DNA from: Thalassia testudinum
Lineage: Eukaryota > Streptophyta > Magnoliopsida > Alismatales > Hydrocharitaceae
Assembly (NCBI GenBank): GCA_037157565.1
Contig: JAZHRO010000003.1
Coordinates: 65,908,501-65,972,500, forward strand
Direction: 5' to 3'
DNA: 64,000 nt
Part shown: positions 9,458 to 19,868 of the stretch, piece by piece
Position numbering within the stretch: the first letter of the stretch is position 1
Layout: each line of letters starts with the position of its first letter
Translations under genes and position numbers: made by a program
Notes under the pieces: model-generated
What the model was told of the DNA's origin: nothing
Seen by the model: the letters and a program-made list of their open reading frames with translations, nothing else
Database searches by the model: none

Positions 9458-11679
9458 TTCTCACTTGAAAGATCCCCATTGACCTTGCAGCCCACATATT
9501 CTACCATAATAGATTTAGCAATATCTTGCTCCACAATAGGATGCCCCTTTCTTCTCCTTCGCAGCACATAAGGAGATCTGCCCACGCCTCTCTTTTGTTT
9601 GGACCCACAGCCATACTGCAAATCAGTTGGAGTAGCAAACTGTAACTGGCTCTGCTCTTTAAGCCTCAACTCCCTTTCTAAACTGCCCAATTCCACACTG
9701 CAATTCATCTTAGACTCTGCCAAATCAGTCTCAGTAACCTCTAAACAATCACCCTCTTTGACTATTAGAGCTAATCTATTTTCAGCAGGAGTTGCAGCAT
9801 CTTCCATCAGGTCCTTCTCAGCCATAATACAATGGCAGCCCTCCCTCTTTTTGGGCTCAGGAACCTCAACTGCAGGAGGACTCAGATGCTGCATCTGGTT
9901 TGGTTCTTTAAGCCTCAACTCCCTTTCTGTACTTCCCAACTCCATATTGCAGATCATCTCAGAATTTGCCACTTCATTCTCAGCAACCTCCAGACAGTCA
10001 CCTTCTTTGCCTATCAACACTGATCTAATTTCAGCAGGTGTTGCAACATCTTCCGTCTGATCCTTCTCAGCCATAGCACAATGGCACTCCTTCCTCTTTG
10101 TGAGATTAGGAGCCACAGCTGCAAGGTTGCATCCTTTAAGCCTCAACTCCCTTTCTAAAGTGCCCAATACCACACTGCAGTTCATCTCAGATTCTGCCAA
10201 AACAGTCTCAGAAACCCCTAAACAATCACCCTCTTTGACTATCAGAGCTAATCTATTTTTAGCAGGTGTTGCAACATCTTCCATCTGGTCCTTCTCAGTC
10301 ATAACACAGTGGCAGTCCTTCCTCTTTTTGGGCTCAGGAACCTCAACTGCAGGAGGACTCAGGTGCTGCATCTGGCTTGGTTCTTTAAGCCTCAACTCCC
10401 TTTCTGTACTGCCCAACTCCATACTACAGATCATCTCAGAATTTACCACTTCAGTCTCAGCAACCTCCAGACAGTCACCCTCTTTGCCTATCAACACTGA
10501 TCTTTTTTCAGCAGGTGTTGCAACATCTTCCATCCGATCCTTCTCACCCATAGCACAGTGGCACTCCTTCCTCTTTGTGAGATCAGAAGCCTCAGCTGCA
10601 GGGTTGCATCCACAGCTATCACATTGTTTGCTCACCTCATTTTTGGTTCCAAACATTGGTTTCTCCTTAGGAGAATTATCTTGACAGCAATCAACCTGCC
10701 CAATAATAGCTAACCTAACAAGCCAAGAGGTGGCCCCACATCTGATAATGATCGAATCTGGAAGTGAACCAGCATTAGCAACTTCCACCTCAATTCTTAA
10801 TGACCTAATGTCTCCTTCTCCAATCAGAACATCAGAACCATCACAGATTGATGCAAAACCTGCTAGCATCTTGGAGACAACACCCTTTACCCGCAGGTGC
10901 AGTGGTAGTCCAGAGATCTCAAGGATGACCCTCCTGGAGGACACTCTTTGTGGAGGCCGTTCAGATAGTGCCCCATCAAAAGGAGAGACCATTCTCCAGA
11001 TCACAATGAAATCTTTAAAGATACTTGAACGAAATCTTAATCGCTCAACATCCAGCATGCCCAAACCATACACCAAGAATCGAGAAGGGGATAATAGAGT
11101 AACTTTCCAGCCCGCAGACAAAAGATCTAAGGAAAGTACCAGGTTCTGAAGCATTTCGATCGAAGGCCTACCTGACATGATCTCCCCAATCAAAGCACCT
11201 CTCAGTGTGATCTCTGCAGCCGAGATCTCTTTCATAGATGGGATCTCAACTTCAATTGTATGCCTGCCCAAAATCGGTGGTGGTGGCGGCCGAGGTTCAT
11301 TTTTGACCCTCCAAACAGGACGTGAGACTACCCGCCATTGTCGCAAAGGGAACCTCCTAGGGCACAAATAGCTTTTGTGTCCTTCGCCCCTGCATTCCAA
11401 GCAGATCTGAGCATTCTTACATATCGCAACCACATGCCCCCTTTGTCTGCATCTGAAGCAGAGAACATCACCATTCTTCCACCTCCAAGGACGTCTTTGA
11501 GAACGGTCAGACGACCTAAAAAACCTCTCCTGCCACAACCGCTCTCTTCTCCTCCAGGCCCATGATCTCCACGTCTTCCATTCATCTTCTGCGCCCACCC
11601 TGGATGGATTCGCCCCACTACCTCGCTCCGCCCATCGTCGATCGCCCACCACTCGCCCTCTCCATCGTCGATCGCCCAT
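9454..11679 (-). CDS. LINE-1 ORF1: RNA-binding zinc-knuckle protein with internal tandem repeats
   Basis: 741-residue protein expected to coat LINE RNA. The N-terminus is Arg/Trp-rich. Two CCHC knuckles follow: CFRC..H....C (Cys74, Cys77, His82, Cys87) and CLEC..H....C (Cys93, Cys96, His101, Cys106). A DUF4283-like region lies at about residues 140-270. Residues about 359-679 are four related units of 76 and 83 residues in the order a-b-a-b; each carries a basic CHC cluster (KRKECHCAM-like), EDVATPA, KEGDCLEV and ERELRLK. The C-terminal GRSPYVLRRRRK motif is also in LINE-2. The LINE-2 homologue lacks the repeats. The frame is fully open; the start is the first ATG, 15 bp inside the element. 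Confidence 0.88.
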   Translation of the reverse strand: MGDRRWRGRVVGDRRWAERGSGANPSRVGAEDEWKTWRSWAWRRRERLWQERFFRSSDRSQRRPWRWKNGDVLCFRCRQRGHVVAICKNAQICLECRGEGHKSYLCPRRFPLRQWRVVSRPVWRVKNEPRPPPPPILGRHTIEVEIPSMKEISAAEITLRGALIGEIMSGRPSIEMLQNLVLSLDLLSAGWKVTLLSPSRFLVYGLGMLDVERLRFRSSIFKDFIVIWRMVSPFDGALSERPPQRVSSRRVILEISGLPLHLRVKGVVSKMLAGFASICDGSDVLIGEGDIRSLRIEVEVANAGSLPDSIIIRCGATSWLVRLAIIGQVDCCQDNSPKEKPMFGTKNEVSKQCDSCGCNPAAEASDLTKRKECHCAMGEKDRMEDVATPAEKRSVLIGKEGDCLEVAETEVVNSEMICSMELGSTERELRLKEPSQMQHLSPPAVEVPEPKKRKDCHCVMTEKDQMEDVATPAKNRLALIVKEGDCLGVSETVLAESEMNCSVVLGTLERELRLKGCNLAAVAPNLTKRKECHCAMAEKDQTEDVATPAEIRSVLIGKEGDCLEVAENEVANSEMICNMELGSTERELRLKEPNQMQHLSPPAVEVPEPKKREGCHCIMAEKDLMEDAATPAENRLALIVKEGDCLEVTETDLAESKMNCSVELGSLERELRLKEQSQLQFATPTDLQYGCGSKQKRGVGRSPYVLRRRRKGHPIVEQDIAKSIMVEYVGCKVNGDLSSEK
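9644..10605 (-). repeat. Nested tandem duplication inside LINE-1 ORF1
   Basis: The plus-strand anchor AAGCCTCAACTCCCTTTCT recurs at 9661, 9910, 10138 and 10387, so spacings are 249, 228 and 249 bp. A second anchor, GGCTCAGGAACCTCAACTG, recurs at 9854 and 10331. This gives a 477-bp (159-codon) unit present twice, each made of two related sub-units. All spacings are multiples of three, so the frame is kept. Confidence 0.9.
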
Positions 11680-11690
11680 CCTCCAATCAG
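11632..11690. repeat. Short direct repeat at LINE-1 5' end
   Basis: CCATCGTCGATCGCCCA occurs twice, about 40 bp apart (near 11632 and 11672). It accounts for the repeated GDRRW at the ORF1 N-terminus. Confidence 0.7.
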
Positions 11691-11694
11691 CCCC

Positions 11695-11886
11695 TCATCA
11701 TTTGACATTAATGAATAGAATATCTCATTTTATGACTTAATTTTGCATTTTTAACACATATTTTATGTTTTAGGTCTTTTTCACTATTTCCCATACTTAA
11801 CCCTTTTCATGTGTTAATTCAGTAGTGTTTAACCTAGTTTCTAGCTTAACTTGGGCATTTTAGCTATGATGAGCCACACCACATCA
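11695..11886 (-). mobile_element. Element H, 3' LTR, start (U3)
   Basis: The minus-strand LTR start TGATGTGGTGTGGC lies at 11886 directly after a polypurine tract. The LTR is cut by LINE-1 after 192 bp and resumes at 5839. The first 15 bp (11695-11709) are the right copy of the LINE-1 target duplication. Confidence 0.8.
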
Positions 11887-14160
11887 TACCCCCATGCTTA
11901 GGTTTCTCTAGTCCCTTACCAAACAACTCATTGAACTGCAAAGCAATTTAGGCATAGCTAGGTAAGTGTGATGAGATATCTATTTTTTTCTTTTCTTTTC
12001 CCAAATTATTAAGTGTTTATAGATGATCTTTAAGCTGAAAGATTTTTTTTTCAGATAAACGAACTATGTTTTGTTTGGACATTGTGAGAACCTATTGCTT
12101 AGGAAGACTGACCATAACTTATGACTGATATGACATAGACCATCTCTCGACCAACAAGGACTCTTGATATTTAAATCTTAACTATGATTTCAAAGACTCA
12201 AGGGGTTTTACAAGACCTAGAAGCTAAGTGGTTATGGTTGTGCATAATGATGGATCAAGACTAAACAGGTGAATTTCAAAACTCAATCCCAGGGTTTCAC
12301 TTCTTTCTAAGTACTATCTTCAGCTCGTGTTTTCGGAGTGACTCTAAAAAATGAGGAAGACTCAAACCCAACTCATATTGAGTTGTGGCTCAAAGAATAT
12401 TTGATGGAAATAGGGTATTTGTATTGCACCCTGAAAGTATTTTTAGTGGAAGCGTATTTACAGGACTTGGAGAGCATACTTGACTTATTCTAAAGAATCT
12501 CTTTTTCTGAAAATTCCTTTTGGCTTGTTCTGATTTTTTTTTTCACAAATAAATGTCAGTATGTCTCCAACAACTTTATTTGGTAGAGCACAATTATTTG
12601 GTGGGTGAGTTCTTTGGTGGAAAGAGCTTCTCCTAAACACAAGACTAAAGACTAGGATAAAGAGTCTCCTTGCATGCATAGGTAAGGACTCCACCTTCCC
12701 TAATGAACACTAGGGTTGAATTTCAAATTCACAAGATCTTTCTTAACACTTGTAGTGTAAACCAAGGTTACTTAGAGTCCTAAGTCAAAGCAAACCAGCA
12801 AATCCTGTACTGGTGACTCAAGTACGAGAATCCGTCCTAAGTTAGGAGAGATCATGGCCTATCTTGTCAAAGCTTAAAGTGTATTAAGCCAAAGCCTAAG
12901 CGAATCAAGCTATAGTGGTCTGGAAAGTCTAACCAGTAAAGGTTGAATGTCCATAAACACTTATTCTATTTTTATTTTCAGCTATAAGATCATAATTAAA
13001 CACTTAAGAATCTTTTCAATACTTTTTCTCTCCTCAGTGTTTTCATTCATGGAGTTCTCCCTTAATAACAAAGTTCATTCAGATCCCAAATTGTATTTTT
13101 GGAATTTTTGTTTTTAACCTTTTTTTGTATTTTTTGACCTTGTAATTATTTTTTTTTCAAAACTTTCAAAATCTTTCAATTTTTTTTGGTATTTTTTATA
13201 ATATTATACTATAGTGGTGTCTATAATTGCATTTTAGTAAATGATTCATCATTTACGTCCCCCATACTTAAATGATGCAATGTCCTCATTGTATGAATAG
13301 GGTAGATGTAGATGCATGCTCTGCTTTTCACTATCTTAGACTGGGTGACGAAAGGAAGTCGGAATGAAGAGAAAAATCTTTGCACGAAAAATTTCAAGTC
13401 TAAAACAAAATTAGAGTGGAAAGTCGGGCTAAGAAGTGAAATGCATGACATATGTGACAATGAATGTATGCTAAAAATGCAAGGGTAGACACCTAATGCA
13501 AGAAAATAGAAAAAAAAGAAAGGTGAAAATAGTTATATAGAAGGGATAGGTTTGCTAAGTTTTATGTCTTCAGCTAGGCGTAAACCCAATGGAAGTTGTC
13601 AAAATGTTGGAGCTAAAAAGATGGATGAGAATTGGCAAGTCAATGAAGCTCAATGAAGGATTCAGATCATGGTGAATAGAATGGAAGTTTTGTTAATCGC
13701 AAATGTAAAGAGTAGCTCCATATTAAATCAGAATCTGAATCAGATACTTGGTACAAGGCCCAAGTAGAGAATGGGTATTAAATCAGAGATACTTGGTTCA
13801 AGGTCCAAGTAGACAGAATCAAATCATCTCAGAATTACTTAGATCAAGGTCCAAGTAAAGAAAAATAGTATATCCAGATAAATCAATAGCTTCCACCTCT
13901 TCAATCAATGCATGCAGAGTCAAGATGAAGAAGATGAATTTGGGTTGGGAAGAAGAGGTGGTTGCTGATTTGAGTAAGGAATGGAAGGATTAGGATTATG
14001 TAAGGCTTGTGATATGACATGTGCTTGGCCTTAGGGAGGATTAGGTCTGAGTTAAGCATACCTCTAGGTTGGTATGTTCCTAAGATTGGGTTATGCTTGA
14101 AATGGGAATGAATGTGGTTGGCGGAATTCTGTCAAATGTGATAGTTGGGCTTTCATCTCA
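11887..14160 (-). mobile_element. Element H, polypurine tract and 3' noncoding region
   Basis: The polypurine tract reads TAAGCATGGGGGTA on the minus strand at 11887-11900. The rest is AT-rich with no protein domain. A second PPT-like block is at 13257-13293 (minus: ATGAGGACATTGCAT then TTTAAGTATGGGGG), about 1.37 kb before the LTR. CCACCAAATA occurs once on the minus strand (12595-12604). No pol sequence separates this region from gag, so H is either a gag-only element or a pol deletion. Confidence 0.7.
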
Positions 14161-15146
14161 GCTAAAGCCTCATCTTGTCTCTACTGCATAGCAATATTTT
14201 GTTGTTGCATGTCAGTAAGAGCTTTCATGATATTCCCCAACTAATCATCTCGTGTAGGTTCAGGTTGAGAGTATTGGGCAGGCTTGGATTAGGGTTGCTG
14301 GTAGGCACACGGTGGATACCCGTGTGGTTGTGGAGGTGGTGCTCAAATTGGGTTGTGAAGTGGTGGTGCAGAAGGTTGTTGAAAGGTGGATCTTTGTGAA
14401 TTTCCCGACCACGAGAAATTTAGATGATTCCACCATCCAGGTTATAGGATTGTGACTATCGGTTAATGTGAGTGGTGTGGAGCTCCTCCGAAGCTCTAGA
14501 ATGTGCAGGGAATTCAATGTAGGGGGGAACAAAGGTTCCTCCAGCTGGTAAAGAATATGGAAATGAATAGTTCGGTAGTGCAGGTTGTGTCACAAATAGA
14601 TTGTTAACAGTTTACTTCCTTGTAGGAGACTGGGAAGAAGTGTTAAGTACAGGTGACTGAGAAGAAGATGATGAAGGATAAGATAGGAATTTCCATACTT
14701 CATCTACTTCTCTATTAAGCTCCCTTATCTAGCTGACTAGCCACTATCTCTAAGTCTCTGATGCTGGATTGGGCTTTGTGTACCCCCGTGTATGAGTGGG
14801 AATGAGATGACTTTCTATTAAAAACACTCATTGAAGCATTATTAATAGAGTTCTTAGCCATGACTTTGAAGAGCTTAAAAGTTGAGTCCTCGTCCTATCA
14901 CAAAAAATTGCCCCCACAAGTAGCATCTACAAAAATTTCTTGTGTTATGATGGAACCAATGATAGAAGATCTTGACCCAGTACCAATGTGGGACAACATG
15001 GTGGGGACATTTCCTAAGTAGCTCGTGGAATCTCTCCCAAGCCTCGTGCATCTATTCTCCTGAATTCTGGGTAAAAATGGTGATGGCATGGCTTAAAGTG
15101 TTTGTGCAGCCTACAGGAAAGTACTTCTTAAGGAACTTGATTAGCA
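14161..15146 (-). pseudogene. Element H gag remnant
   Basis: Minus-strand frames give the gypsy Gag signature FLKKYFP followed by AWERFHELLRKCPHH, then a Pro/Ser/Asn-rich tail and a Gln-rich helix (MQQQNIAMQ, then EALAEMKAQLSHL). The frame is broken by TAG codons and shifts. Gag forms the virus-like particle. The N-terminal half is missing because the E LTR is inserted at 15147; it should lie to the right of the window. No protease or pol follows before the 3' noncoding region. Confidence 0.65.
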
Positions 15147-15860
15147 TGTTTTCGTGAAGAAAAGTTAGGTATAAGAGAAACCCATTGTCGTAGTTGCAAA
15201 ACTTGCTATCAAATAAAATTTTACCGAAACTCTAAGGGAGTCTCGAGTCGAACACAGGGAGGTGATGTTTATTTCTTTGAAATTCACGTTTCACTTTGTC
15301 TCCTTTTGGCATTTTGTATTTGCTATTTTTTGGCATTGTACGATAGTGTGGGAACAAGTAGGAATATTATCTATACTAAGCTATTCTAGAAAGCAGGAAA
15401 GAACTATTCTACTTGCTAAGTATGTAGGAAGAGAGAGAATCAAAAACTACTTCTAGATAAATGTTTGACAAATGTTTATTACAAATACTTCTACACTACG
15501 AAAGTAGTAAAAGCAAAAGGGGGTGAGAGAAATCCTCTTTGTCGACTGCTCAGAGGATGAAGCTGCGTTGACGTGGCCCAGACAAAGATGTTGAGGAGTT
15601 GGAAGCAGGAGAACGGTGTCAGAAGATGAGGGGTGGACAGGCGACGTTGCGACATGATCCGCTTCCCAGAATGGGGTTGAGAAGACAGCCGATGAGAGCT
15701 CCACGAATGGTGATGAGAGGCTGGAAAACACTTTTTTTCTTTTCTCTATTGGAGCATCCCAAAGGCTTGGAACAAAAAAAGCTCAAAGTGTGTTTTGAGC
15801 TACAGAGTAGGTGAGGAGAGCATAGGATGGGATGAGGAAAAATGGGAGGTGTAGGGGGGT

Positions 15861-15867
15861 TTATATA
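15861..15867 (-). promoter_or_regulatory. TATA box of LTR E
   Basis: TATATAA on the minus strand, about 1.1 kb into the LTR. Confidence 0.5.
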
Positions 15868-16379
15868 GCTGTAGGAGGGGGTGTATTTGTGTTCATGGGT
15901 CAATAGTGACATTTAAAACATCGCTGAAGACCCACCTTGGACATTGCTAAAGCCATCACTCACCCTCATTGGCATAAAGTGGAGCCGCTGTAGCTAGCAT
16001 AGTGCATGGATCACCACAACCGCTAGATTGTGGGTGGATAGCGTGGATTGAGCGGAGGTCATGCATGCTTTGAATTTGAATCGCGCGCTCGTTGGCAAGG
16101 GGACAAGTGTCAGCCATTGGATTCATGATCGTGCGGCTGAGGGTGCAAATGGATCTACCTTCGTAAGATTTGAATGCACGCACATCGCACCTTCAGGAAG
16201 ATCCAACGATGGAGAGTGCATGTAGTTGTCTTAAATTGGCACCCTAGATTACATGTGTCTGAGTTGGTGTGCATCCACGTGTCATCGGGTAGGCATTTAA
16301 TCATGTGTGTGCGATCCTGACCCTCGATCAAGATCGAGCGGTCCAATTTGGTTGGCGTCGAAGAACCAGTAGCAGATCG

Positions 16380-16440
16380 AAGCTTGAACCTACACCTCTT
16401 CCTTGAGTAACGGGCACGCTACCGCTGAGGCAAGGTGCTG
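16380..16440 (-). other. tRNA-like segment in LTR E
   Basis: On the minus strand TTGCCTCAGCGG (16433-16422) matches a Pol III A box and GGTTCAAGCTT (16390-16380) resembles a B box. The 31-nt gap is the spacing found in tRNA genes. The stems are degenerate, so this is a tRNA-derived relic, not a tRNA gene. LTR D has a counterpart at 43828-43880. Confidence 0.5.
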
Positions 16441-16477
16441 GATTGTTGCACCAAGAGCTGCTGCCTCCCTAGCTCTT

Positions 16478-16503
16478 GACCGTTGGATGAAGATCCAACG
16501 GTC
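16478..16503. repeat. 11-bp inverted repeat in LTR E
   Basis: GACCGTTGGAT and ATCCAACGGTC around GAAG; perfect arms. A near-copy with one mismatch pair is in LTR D at 43927-43952, also next to the tRNA-like segment. Confidence 0.75.
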
Positions 16504-16969
16504 TAGGTTTCACCAGGCCATCTTCCTTTGGTGTTAAGTGGTTGGTTAAGCGACGGATTCTTAGACGTTGGATTGAAATCCAATGGCTGAGATCTCCTCT
16601 TGAGGGACTTTGGAGGGGAGTTGGGTGACACTAGGTGCTTTGGATGGTGTCACGTGGCACCATTTGGACTGTCCACCCTTCTTTGCTTGCAGAAGATGCT
16701 ACGGTGCTCGAATCGAGATGATTTCCACGTTACCTAACTATGATTGTTGCTTCAGATCTATCCGTATAGTTGGATTTTGCATTTGAAGGTTAGAAATGTC
16801 ACGCCCTATCTCCTGGTTATAATAATGTAGGAATTATTATACAATTTATGTGCATTACACTAAATGTTGTATGATGAATGTTATACAATATTTATACTAT
16901 GGAATGCAATGCTAGGCTTAGGAACTATCATAAGTAAGCATTTAATCATGAATACATGTGTGCTTATCA

Positions 16970-17660
16970 TACCCCCATACTTATCTTTTGCTAGTCCCTA
17001 GTAAAATTAACCTAAAAGTTATGTATAAAAATAGAATCAAGATTTGATTACTTAGGCAAAATTCATTGATAGCATTAGAAAATTTTCACTAAGGACCTAA
17101 TTACAAAAACTTAACAGTGCTCGAGTGCCTGCCAGAATACAGACTGCCCAAGTCCTCACCTTATTTGAAAAGGGAAGATACATCTTTTGCTTTTTCTCTT
17201 TTCTTTCTTTTTCTTTTTGACTTTTGCAGTTTGAGAGTTTCGGGATAACTTTTTACAGGTACCTGACCTGCCCAAGACTTGACAAGGACTCTAAGTGCTA
17301 AGCATCTTGTGAAAGAGTGATAGACTCACTAGGTGGCCGTTAGAACGGACTTCAGGTTTCTACGACCCTAGGTAACCTTAAGAGTTTCTACTTAAAGGTT
17401 TATCTTTTCAAACGGTAGCTTTCTCCCTACTTTTTTATTTTTTATGGGGTCAACACAAGGGTGAACCCAGTGTATATCTCCCCGATTTATTCTACTTCCC
17501 CACTTCTTCCCTAAGTGTTTTGGGAATTATTTGTGCATTTTTGTGAACTATTCTTTGAACAACCAGCCAATGGGCTATTACCCACAGTAACTTGTCAGCC
17601 ATACTCGAGTGGTGAAGTGTGGTTTATTTTAAGACTAGGAGGATACCCTACAGATCACAA
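16970..17660 (-). mobile_element. Element E, PPT and 3' noncoding region, first part
   Basis: The polypurine tract (minus: AAGTATGGGGGTA) adjoins the LTR. The rest aligns with 44167-44830 of D and with 39500-40131 of C (plus), including the block around CACTAGGTGGCCGTTAGAACGG. It is noncoding. It holds one copy of a duplicated motif (17548-17614, TGGGCTATTACCCACAG...CTTGTCAGCCATAC). Confidence 0.75.
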
Positions 17661-18640
17661 TGTATACAAGAGGGGAGGGGTGAATAGTATCACCTTAAAA
17701 AATATATACACTGATTAAAAAATAAATCATAAGAGATTCAAGCAGAGGGTACACCTAATTTGTAGTGGAAACCCAAACCAAGTGAAAACCACTACCTAAG
17801 CCTCCCAGCTTAAGATTTTTCTTACTAGTCCAAGCCAGTCAATCCACTAACCGTACCACTTGAATAAGGGTGGCACAACCTCTTACAACCACTTATCTTT
17901 CTATCCTGAAGAGAAGCAAAAACAACAACCACGGATCTTCCTAATAATCTTGGGATCTGTAAATCAAAGAAACAAGAGAGAATAACAGAAATAACTTCTA
18001 TGGAACCCTAATAAAGATCAAATCAAATTTTTTGTAGAGGTTCGAGGCATTCTGCTTTTGAAGAACGTGAAGAACAGGGTGTGGAGACCTTTGGAATAAG
18101 CACGAGAAGCTTTATTTTTGAAAGGTATTTTCTCTTGAAAGTTGTGTGTAGATGGGTTGCATATGACCTCTATTTGTACTAAAGTTTTGCCTGAATAGGA
18201 AGTTAAACTGGTCGATCAATTAAGGTTAATTAGTTAATCAAAAGGTAATTTGGTCGATCAATTAAGGTGGTTGGTCAATCACTAATTGATTGGTCAATTT
18301 ACTTGGTTGGTCAATCAAAAGGCTATTTATCAACTTCTTAAAATGGGCTAATTTGATTAGTTAATGAAGTTGGTTGGTCGATCAAAGTATTTGGTCGATA
18401 AAATAAATAATTTGGTCGATCAATATCCCTAAAAACTTGATTTTGAAAAGATACGCGAAAATTCATTTTTGAGTTTTATTTGAGGTTCCTTATAGTAATA
18501 TCCTAGACTCAAATAAAGATAAAAAGACACATTAGCAACTATTTGCACTTGCCTTGAAAGACGCTTTAATCCAAGATAGTCCTGAAATGTTAGTCTAGCA
18601 ATAAGCATAATTTTGGTGCATTAAAATAAAGGTGCTTACA
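17661..18640 (+). mobile_element. Copia-like LTR insertion (solo or fragment) in element E
   Basis: 980 bp absent from the matching regions of C and D. It begins TGTATACAAGAGGGGAGGGG, continues GTGAATAG, and ends GTGCTTACA, so it has TG...CA ends; the GGGGTGAATAG start resembles many plant copia LTRs. The 5-bp flanks do not match, and about 29 bp to the left (17632-17660) are also not explained, so the limits are uncertain. The orientation is inferred from the TG end. It contains repeated GGTCGATCA motifs. No coding sequence. Confidence 0.45.
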
Positions 18641-19340
18641 TATTTTTCTATTTTTCTATTTTTTTTCTTTTTACTTTTTAGTATCATTTTTTTATTTTCT
18701 AAGTTGGTGACTTCCCTGATCTAAGATTTACCTAAAAGCAGTAGAATGAGTATGTCATGTAGTTGGGCTCTGGACAATCGGCTAATGGGCTATTATCCAC
18801 GATAGCTTGCCAGCTATACTACCCTAGAAAGTTCATTAGCTACCTAATTTCCTTAAAAATCATCAAAAAGTGAGTTAGTACAAATAGTGTAGATGCTTAG
18901 GCTTAAAATCTCCTCAAATCAGAGGTCGGGTTGATAAGTCGTGTACTTATCACCCCATTTTATTGACCAAATTAGAATAGAATTACTCGGTGAGGACTCG
19001 AGACCAAGTCCACATTCGAGTGGACACCCAAGCTGATTAAGCTCAAAGATCTGAAGAGTTTAAGTGTTCAGGTCCTAAAGTATCATTTCCTAAAGTTCAC
19101 AACTCCTAATGCCTAAGTTCTCTTCTCCTAATTCTAGCTTTTCTTTTAAATAAATAGGAGATTACTATTATGGGCTGATAACATGATTAAATCAGAAGAT
19201 ATCCACCCCCACATGCCTAGCTAATGCAATGTCCTATTGTAAAATAAAAGCATACAAGAGGGCAGAAATAGGAAGAATATCACCTGAATTCTGTGAGACT
19301 CTGGTCAGCTCCAAGCAGTCTATACACATGTTGTGTTTAG
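18641..19340 (-). mobile_element. Element E, 3' noncoding region, second part
   Basis: Continues the alignment with D (44830-45560) and C (33430-33722, 38991-39400). It holds the second copy of the duplicated motif (18763-18829) and the PPT-like block at 19202-19241 (minus: TAGGACATTGCAT, TAGGCATGTGGGGGTGG). Confidence 0.75.
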
Positions 19341-19868
19341 GGCCTCCATCTAGGCATAGTTCTCAAACAAAAATTATAAACATTGAGTCTACAAGAACAA
19401 AGTTTCTGGGCCCCAAGATATGGGTCTCGGAGAGTGAAAGTGGGCTTGCCAAAGAGATGATCAATGAAAGGGCAAGCTGGTGATGCAGGGAGAGCCCAAA
19501 TGATCTCCAATAAGAGCTTTGTGGATTCCATACAGAGGAGGTTTGGGTGGGTGGAGAATTTGTGCAATGGTTGGGTGAAAAAAGACGATGAGGTTTTTGT
19601 GATGTGTAGGGGTTTGTAATGTGTGCGTGTGCTCTAGAATGCTAAGCTTTTCAAGAGTTTCTCCTAAAAGTTCAATTACATCCTCAAAATCCAGGTGCTT
19701 GATCTAACCATTCTGATTTTGTGATTTCCACCCATTATTTGAACCTTAAACTCTAAAAATTCAGGATGAGGATGTTGGTGCGTTTTAACTTGATCGTGTG
19801 AATCTTCCAACAGATTCCCAATTTCATGAATATTTTCCTCATCCTGGTGTTTAACAGAGAGAGATCGG
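19341..19868 (-). pseudogene. Element E, unrecognised coding remnant
   Basis: Lies where the C-terminal part of element C's unknown protein lies relative to the shared 3' region. A minus-strand frame is open for about 64 codons from 19868 (HQDEENIHEIGNLLEDSHD) and another for about 75 codons over 19337-19567. No family is recognised and I see no convincing match to the C protein. It is cut at 19869 by element G. Confidence 0.3.

Larger units (their letters stand above)
5840..11694 (-). mobile_element. LINE-1: nearly intact plant L1-clade non-LTR retrotransposon
   Basis: About 5.86 kb on the minus strand, with a poly(A) tail of about 15 (T run 5838-5852), a 15-bp target duplication, ORF1 with two CCHC knuckles, and ORF2 with AP endonuclease, reverse transcriptase and a C-terminal zinc motif. 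It is inserted in the 3' LTR of element H, 194 bp from the LTR start. The 5' leader before ORF1 is only about 15 bp, so the copy is either slightly 5'-truncated or has a very short leader. ORF1 is open; ORF2 has one in-frame TAG. It is the youngest-looking element in the window. Confidence 0.95.
15147..16969 (-). mobile_element. 3' LTR of element E (family 3)
   Basis: 1.82 kb LTR on the minus strand, from TGATAAGCACACATG (16969) to CACGAAAACA (15147). The first 100 bp align with the LTRs of element C (shared GTTCCTAAGC, TTGCATTCCAT). The end aligns with LTR D (TTTTGCAACTACGAC). TATA is at 15861-15867. It is inserted in H gag. The flanking TAGCA (15142-15146) is the expected target duplication; its partner is outside the window. 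Confidence 0.8.
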
